This document shows positions 57,773 to 64,000 of a DNA stretch of 64,000 nucleotides, one piece after another. The first letter of the stretch is position 1. The number at the start of each line of letters is the position of its first letter. The stretch covers positions 18,372-82,371 of the forward strand of contig JASWJB010000198.1 of assembly GCA_032433595.1 (NCBI GenBank), written 5' to 3'. Made by a program: the position numbers and the translations under genes. The DNA comes from Conoideocrella luteorostrata. Lineage: Eukaryota; Ascomycota; Sordariomycetes; Hypocreales; Clavicipitaceae. The notes under the pieces are model-generated. The model was not told the DNA's origin and did not search any database. It saw only the letters and a program-made list of their open reading frames with translations.

Positions 57773-60377
57773 TGTGTGCGTTTGGTATGTTGATGGCGAT
57801 GAGTTCAGAATTGGGCGATGGGCTTGAGATGATGGCTTTTCTCAATAGAGTTTTGGGTACGGAGTAGAATAGAGTTGGGAGGGGTGGAAGAAGGAAGCAT
57901 GCCAGAGTTCGAAGGGCGACGAGCTGGACGAAGGGAAAGCTCCATATCTCGGTGGCGGTGGGTAATGGGGTAGCACAAGGTCAAGGTGTCTCATGACGAA
58001 ACTGGCATCGGGTGCCTGAGCATGCGCGGGTCTGATTGGCGGCGATGGATCTACGATCACGGGCCCGCCCGTTTTCGGCCTGGTTAACTTGGGTTTAATC
58101 CTTTGTCGCCGTGCAAAGCACAGAACCTCTCAAATCCAGTACGGAGTACAGTGAGGTGGTTTATTAACGGCAAGCCATTCCGTAGGTACACCAAGCCCGT
58201 TTACGGAGTATTAGCCAGCGATAGGCACCAAGGGTCTGGTTCCCATCCACCCGCCGATAGCGGCTCATCCGTGGCCAGGGTCCACCTGCCTGTTGCGGCA
58301 GGAGGTCTCGACGCTGTACGGAGTATACTCTATGTTATCGAGGATAATTTGATGAGGTCAATGAGTCGACGAGGAGATTCGAATGGAAATCAAGTAGGTG
58401 GTGTATGATAAACTGTGCAGACATTGACTTGTTGCTCGTACCCTAGGCGGGATCGGCGACGGTGCGCCAGTTTGATTGGGCGAAACTTGCGCAGAGTCAG
58501 CTGGAAAGTCTCTGCCGGTTGATTAGGCGGTCATGTTGAGCAAGCTGAGGGAGCACCGCCGTGGCGTGATGTCGAAGCACCCGATAAAAGAAAAAGGAAA
58601 AATGTCCCCAAGACAGTGTGCCAGAGAGTTTTCTGCAGGGTTGAAGACTTGAAACGAAGAATCGAGGAACCACGCGCAGACAGAGGTGTGGCTAAATACG
58701 CCTAACGAGTACGGTGTAGTCATAGTGCGACTCAATTGCGATGGCAAGGCAAATACGGAGTACACATGTATATAAGCATATTGTGACATAAGCATCTCCG
58801 ACCATCCGGGGCACACCTGCTAGACTATTAATCCTGAAAGTTGATCGAAACTTGGGAACTCTGTAGCTTGGCTCGGAGGATAATCAGCTGCTTACCATGG
58901 CTTGCAACGCGAACTGAGCTGGTCGCTTCACATCTTGTCGCTGCATTGCCCGGCGATGGGAGAGGCCAGACAGGATTGCTATCATGTTCACTGAGATTGA
59001 TGGACAGGCATGCGGGTTGAAAAATTACACGAGTGACCGAGAAAGGGTCGTGTAATTCTTCACCTGCCTGACAGGCGAAAATAGGACAACTGACAGGGCC
59101 CAGCACGACACAATGCGCGCTGCCCAACATGGGTTGACGCAGCTTGCGCAATAGATTGATTGCCTGCGCGGACGGTGCGGCCCGTTTGCGACTAAATTCT
59201 GCCAGTCATTAGTTGACGGTCTGAATGGTCAAGCAATCAATCAATCTCAATGAACGAGCATGTACGGAGTAGTACGAGGCCCACTAGGTACCACAAGTCT
59301 GGTCAATCAGACTGCGGCCGATGCGCAGATGCAGTCCAGTGTGTTTCTGCAGCCGGCAATCTTTTGAGTGCGCTCTTTCGCCCCACTGTGACTCGGGCAC
59401 TGGTTGAAGACCGGTGACGATTAGTTCTTGTCCCAACCCCGAGCGCTTCCCAATGAAACCCCGGCAATTGCGCAAATGCTTTGCAGAGTACTCCGTACGA
59501 GAGTCCTCGCTGCCGTTTACTGCACCCATGACTGGGTTTCTTGTTCTTGTTGGTGGCGCCGCATTGTTTGCCAGGCATGAGCAACAAGGCAGCTTGGGTC
59601 GGTTTCTGTATCAATGGACGGCCTTTGGACATTCCCAACTGCGGATTTGAAAGACCGGACAAGCCAGATAGCTGGTCCGAGGGAATGGCACGTAGGATAT
59701 TCCAAAGGTTTGCCGCGATCCCTTTTTCTGTGGATTGGATTCTCGATGCTGCTTGCCAGATGCCTTTTTAATGTCCCACGGGGCAGTTCATGGCCCCAGC
59801 TGCGCCCCTGATTCGCCTTGGCCCGCAGCAGCTACTGCCCGCATGGCTGTGGCGGCAGTTGTTTGGGACCTAACCAGCTAGCTTGTCGCCGGGTGTCCGC
59901 TCAAATTGACGACTACGCCGCACAAAGCTTAGCCCACATCCCCTAGCACTGACGGTACACGGTGATGTATGTACGGAGGACATCAGACAATGAGCCGTTT
60001 GGCGAATGACGCTATCCTTTGTAGAGGAATTGTGGCGAGCATCAGGCGAGACGAAATGGTTGTCTCAGGGACCTGCCCCTTAGTCCAGACTCGCAAGCTC
60101 GGTACTTTTGCTCTTCAGCACACCAACTTGGCTAATTCCATGTCTGCATGTCTATCAATGAATGAACACTCTGACGCCATGAGCGGAGCAACCGCTGGCA
60201 CCTCATCACCCTCAGCTTTACTGGAAACCCTACCATTATAACTACCTCCCCGTGCATATCCATCAACTGGCACAAACGCTTCGTTCGATTCATCCAGATT
60301 CACGGTCAAGTAGCGTCACACGACTCGACTCCTCAACAACAGACCACGTCCTCCATCCGAGGCAACATATCGCAGCC
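57773..60377. other. intergenic, 2.6 kb, rich in the TACGGAGTA motif
   Basis: Divergent promoters of the M18 peptidase and the SDR gene. The dispersed motif is densest here: near 57858, 58140, 58202, 58317, 58754, 59265 and 59489. No open frame has recognisable content. Confidence 0.45.
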
Positions 60378-61376
60378 ATGGCCCATCTCTTTGCGAGAAG
60401 CAACGTTACCCAGTCCTTTCTGATCCCCAAGCCTGCTCTCACCGAGGAAAACCTTCCAGAACAAGCCGGCAAAGTTCACATCGTCACTGGCGGCTATACA
60501 GGTGTCGGCAAAGAGTTGACATCCATCCTGTACCAGCACAACGCCACCATTTACATCGCCGGCAGAAGCCAAGAAAAGGCCACTAAAGCCATCGATGCCA
60601 TCAAGGCTGAGCACCCGGGCTCCAAGGGCCGACTCGAATTCCTGTCCCTTGATCTGTCCGACCTAACCACCATCAAGTCTGCAGTGCAGCAGTTCACTGC
60701 CAAAGAGAAACGACTGGATGTACTGGTCAACAATGCCGGCGTAATGACACCGCCCAAGGGAAGCAAAGGCAAGCAAGGCCACGAATTGCAAATGGTCACC
60801 AACTGCCTGGGCCCTTTCCTCTTCACCAAGGGGCTTGTTCCGATTTTGAAGGAGACGGCGGCAAATAGCCCTGCTGGCTCGGTGCGTGTCATCTGGGCGA
60901 GCTCCATCGTCACCAACCTGTTTTCGCCTACCGGGGGCGTGAAGATGGGCGAGGATGGCGCAGCTGTCGTTTCGTCAATGCAGCCCACAAACTATGGCCA
61001 GTCTAAGGCTGCCAACAACTTCTATGCTGCCGAATTTCACCGTCGATACGGCGGAGATGGCATCCTTAGTGTTGCCTTCAACCCTGGCAATCTCAAGAGT
61101 GAGCTGCAGCGTCATCTCGACCCAATCAGCCTGTTGACGGCCAAATTACTTAATCACCCTACCCGATATGGCGCGTACACCGAGCTGTATTCTGGATGGA
61201 GCCCCGACATTAAGCTGGAGGACGGGGGGATGTTTGTGATCCCGTGGGGCAGAAACGGAAATGACGTTTTGCGACGCGATATCCGGAACGCTATCGAAGA
61301 ATCAAAGACGACTGAAAATTCTGCGGTGAGGCGATTTTGGGAGTGGAGTGACAAGGAAACAGCTCAGTATGCGTAG
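60378..61376 (+). CDS. short-chain dehydrogenase/reductase
   Basis: Single exon of 332 residues from the ATG at 60378 (GCAGCCATGGCC context; the open upstream frame is not conserved-looking). The classical SDR order is present: cofactor loop VTGGYTGVGKEL near residue 38, IAGRSQEKA (Arg suggests NADP preference), LSLDLSDLTT, VLVNNAGVMTPP, the catalytic Ser in VIWASSIV and YGQSK (Tyr and Lys of the active site), and FNPGNLKSELQRH after it. The layout resembles retinol-dehydrogenase/WW-domain-oxidoreductase-like fungal SDRs. Substrate unknown. It stands alone without other biosynthetic enzymes, so a pathway cannot be assigned. Confidence 0.9.
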   Translation: MAHLFARSNVTQSFLIPKPALTEENLPEQAGKVHIVTGGYTGVGKELTSILYQHNATIYIAGRSQEKATKAIDAIKAEHPGSKGRLEFLSLDLSDLTTIKSAVQQFTAKEKRLDVLVNNAGVMTPPKGSKGKQGHELQMVTNCLGPFLFTKGLVPILKETAANSPAGSVRVIWASSIVTNLFSPTGGVKMGEDGAAVVSSMQPTNYGQSKAANNFYAAEFHRRYGGDGILSVAFNPGNLKSELQRHLDPISLLTAKLLNHPTRYGAYTELYSGWSPDIKLEDGGMFVIPWGRNGNDVLRRDIRNAIEESKTTENSAVRRFWEWSDKETAQYA

Positions 61377-61924
61377 AGCTGCTTTGTTTAATGTTTGCTT
61401 GTATGGAAACGGATCGCAGAGTATGTATATGTTTTTGTCCACAATTTGGGAGTTATGTCTTTGCAACCTTGGTCAGATATGCAATAATGAAAGAAACATC
61501 GTATCAGTACACCAATTGCGGCTGGTGGCACAGGATGTTGTACCATGAAAACCGCAAGACAACAGGTTGTTATGTCGCGAAAGTACAAGTGATTTTTATG
61601 TTTCAGAAGTTGCGTCAGCGGAATGTGAGTTAATCAAGGTGTCTACGACCATCCTACAAGACCAGGGGCAATGTTGCCTGCTTTAGCGTCCTGTAACGTG
61701 AGAATTTCTTCCTCCGATGACGGCTTCGCATTTACCACAGCGCTATCATAGCATGAAGGAAGTCTCGTTGTTTTGTAACACCCCTGTTCAGATGAATAGA
61801 GACTATATGTTCTTCTTACAATTTTCAGTAGTATATACATAGAATGATTGCACAGAATAGCCTGCCTCCCTTTCTGGAGAGGCCCTGCAAGACGGTCATT
61901 GCGTGAAGCTAGTGATCCCTGCAT
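61377..61924. other. convergent intergenic region, 0.55 kb
   Basis: Between the 3' ends of the SDR and histidine-phosphatase genes. No gene or repeat is recognised. Confidence 0.4.
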
Positions 61925-62619
61925 CTAGTCATCCAGTCCTGGGCACTCCTCGGACGTCACTTCGATTTCGGTATACGGCGAAGGCTGGTTATAGATCAAG
62001 TCATAGCGGTCACCTAAAGGCCCCAACATCAGCAATCCAAATCCGGCAGACCAACAGAACGGCGAAGAAGAAAAAATAAAAGCGTCGTACCGGGGTATTT
62101 GGGAACATCCTGGCCGCCGAGGGCTTGCGAAACCTTGCGCAAATACCCGTGCTCCCAGCCAATAAGAACATTGCCGCCTCTATACCTGAGAGCAAAGTCG
62201 GCGGCACATTCCGGGTCGTCATAATCGCATGGAGTGTCCATCTTGATGCCGAGAGAGTTGGCGAGGGGGAGGGTGGTGTTGTAGGGCCGCTGGCTGGTGT
62301 GACCTAGGGTTTTTGGGAGAATATCGTCAGCTCTTGGGCACAGGGTAGCCAAGTAGAAAAGATGCACCCAGACAGTGGCTAGGGGGTGAATAAACTTACT
62401 CCCAGAATGGGGCGTCTGCACCATAATGTGCTGGATGTTATACTTGCTGTTCCTGCCGAATACCTTGATGAGACACTGGGAACGCTTCATGCCCTTGGCG
62501 GAAATGGTGCCATCTTTGTTCTTCTCCGCATGGCGGATGAGAAAGAACTCGGGCTTGGCGGCGGCGGCAGCAAAGCCAAAGGTGGCGGTGGTGATGGCAA
62601 AAAGAGCAGGGAACTTCAT
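61925..62619 (-). CDS. small secreted histidine phosphatase (phosphoglycerate-mutase-like)
   Basis: Three exons, 62619-62400, 62303-62091 and 62013-61925, give 173 residues. Exon junctions restore PHSGSHTSQRPYNTTLPLAN and KYPGDRYDLIYNQPSPYTEI. The N-terminus MKFPALFAITTATFGFAAAAA is a signal peptide. FFLIRHAEKNKDGTISAKG holds the RHxE catalytic loop of the histidine-phosphatase superfamily, and GWEHGYLRKV supplies the second histidine. Cysteines (CDYDDPEC, EECPG) fit an extracellular protein. At 173 residues it is short compared with phytases and acid phosphatases of the superfamily, matching a small fungal subgroup. The substrate is unknown; secretion is inferred from the signal peptide. Confidence 0.85.
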
Positions 62620-62718
62620 GATGAGCTCGGTGTGCAGGATAGAGTGGAGGGTGGAGGGAGGCACAATAGATTGATAAGAGCACGGTTAGATCCCTGAGAC
62701 GGCTTGGCACAGCCCAAT

Positions 62719-62727
62719 CTATATATA
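62719..62727 (-). promoter_or_regulatory. candidate TATA box of the histidine-phosphatase gene
   Basis: TATATATAG on the minus strand, about 100 bp upstream of the ATG at 62619. Supported only by sequence and position. Confidence 0.45.
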
Positions 62728-64000
62728 CTTACTCGGCCGTCATGGTAACTTCTGACAATCGCTTTTTTGGCCAACCAATTAACTCCATATAGCCGGTCAT
62801 ACAGAGAGTAAGATTGCTCGGCCCCTGGGTGCCGTGTCGATCTCCCACTGCCCAATTTGGCAAGTGGTTATGACTTGGTTGGCGTGCACGATAATCGCTT
62901 GGAAAATCCGAGCCTGGATGTGGTCTAGTCCGGACGCCGCGTTCTGCTCCTGTCATCCTACGCCATCCTGGTCGATTCGGTGACGGTTCGGGCAACATCG
63001 TTCAGAAGTGAACCCAAACGATGGATAGGAAATTGAGTGTTTTGAGACGCACGTCTTTGAGCTAGATGTATTCAGGTGGAAATCAGAGTCGCCACATGCG
63101 GCAGCGGCAGTATGTGGACATTTTGGACGTTGGGCCGGGAGCCAACGCTCCCGATTGAAGCAAAACAAACCGAACAGGATAACAGAGAGAAAGTCAACTC
63201 TAAGCGAGGTGGGTATAGTATTGATGGCGCGAAAAGGTTGGCACAGTCAGACGAATCTCATTCATTCGGAGGACTCACCACATGGTGCATCCGCCGATAC
63301 TCCACATGGTGATGGCGTTCATTCCACTCGGCTTGCTCGTGAAGACTGTTTGATCAATATGAATAAGCAACACAAATGGACAAATCTACCTGGACATATC
63401 CTTGTCCTGGAGACTATGAACAGCGGGCATTTGCGATATTAATGACACCAGCCAACTTTCTGCGTCCAATCATCTGCAGCCAGGAAGGACTGCATGCTGC
63501 GACTGGCAAAGTCTAGGCTCAAATCGCTTTCTCAAAAACCAGAACCTTCAACAAATCAGGCAAGTGAGCACGCGACCTCCCTGGATTTTATCACGCCCAG
63601 TGGCATCTTGAACAGTGTACTTCATCATCTTACTGCGCGTCGGAGACATACTACTAGTAAGTCGGGATGACCTACTTTGGGTATATTGATCCAGCCCCCT
63701 TGCATCTGTCACAGTCTACAACTAACCATTGGTTCCGCTGCGGAACATACCCGCGATTTGGTCACGATGTAGTCGGAGAGCAGAGATAGTTTCTTGTCTC
63801 CGTTTACTCCGGCAAGGCTGCTGCTAACTTAGCGTCTTACACGGCGCTTCGTAGGAACCCTCGATGGGGAAGGAGGCCAGGGTTGAAGGTGGCTTAGACA
63901 CGGTTCATCCATTTATGTTCAACTTGAAATATCTGGCAAACGACAACTGCCGACATATCAAAGATGAGCTTGGGTGTTTACGCCGGAGAACCTTTTTTTT
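62728..64000. other. right-end intergenic, 1.3 kb
   Basis: Upstream flank of the histidine-phosphatase gene, running to the window edge. No open frame here has a recognisable domain, signal peptide or splice pattern. Confidence 0.35.

Overview
This window is nuclear DNA from a filamentous ascomycete. Coding regions are split by short introns (about 55-120 nt, two longer) with GTAAGT-like donors, CTAAC-like branch sites and YAG acceptors. The gene set (Pth11-like rhodopsin-domain receptor, SYG1/XPR1, CAF-1 large subunit, fungal ABCC transporter) is fungal. A secreted protein with a heat-labile-enterotoxin-A-like ADP-ribosyltransferase domain points to Hypocreales, especially insect- or nematode-associated lineages. 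That placement is inference; no rRNA, tRNA or other taxonomic marker was found.

Layout. 1-5 kb: an SLC35/EamA transporter (minus, cut by the left edge), a 232-bp MITE-like inverted-repeat element, and the enterotoxin-like gene (minus). 6.5-9.1 kb: an orphan bacterial-type periplasmic-binding-protein-like gene and an alpha/beta hydrolase (both minus). 10.4-18.5 kb: an MFS transporter and a 14-exon ABCC full transporter, both plus, which look like an efflux pair. 18.7-19.3 kb: a small three-exon membrane protein. 19.8-20.3 kb: a TATGTG-type satellite with higher-order periodicity. 22.5-27.6 kb: an acyl-protein-thioesterase/carboxylesterase-like hydrolase, a nucleotidyltransferase-like protein, and an FAD monooxygenase with a single-base frameshift. 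27.6-33.6 kb: gene-poor. 33.7-43 kb: a Pth11-like receptor, a DPW-motif protein, CAF-1 subunit A and a low-complexity conserved-type protein. 43-52.3 kb: a second gene-poor block with a decayed ankyrin-repeat gene and three 63-bp degenerate tandem repeats. 52.3-57.8 kb: SYG1/XPR1 phosphate transporter and an M18 aspartyl aminopeptidase, converging tail to tail. 60.4-62.6 kb: an SDR oxidoreductase and a small secreted histidine phosphatase. The right end holds no recognisable gene.

The genes do not form one obvious pathway. Housekeeping genes (CAF-1, SYG1, M18 peptidase, SLC35) are mixed with accessory ones (toxin-like protein, MFS/ABCC pair, FAD monooxygenase, Pth11-like receptor, SDR). No polyketide synthase, NRPS or terpene synthase was seen, so the transporters are not visibly part of a complete biosynthetic cluster. 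The strongest unexplained signal is a short motif, TACGGAGTA (or its complement). It recurs about twenty times in non-coding DNA, with one perfect 13-bp inverted-repeat pair. The enterotoxin-like protein is also notable because two of its three expected catalytic positions look substituted.
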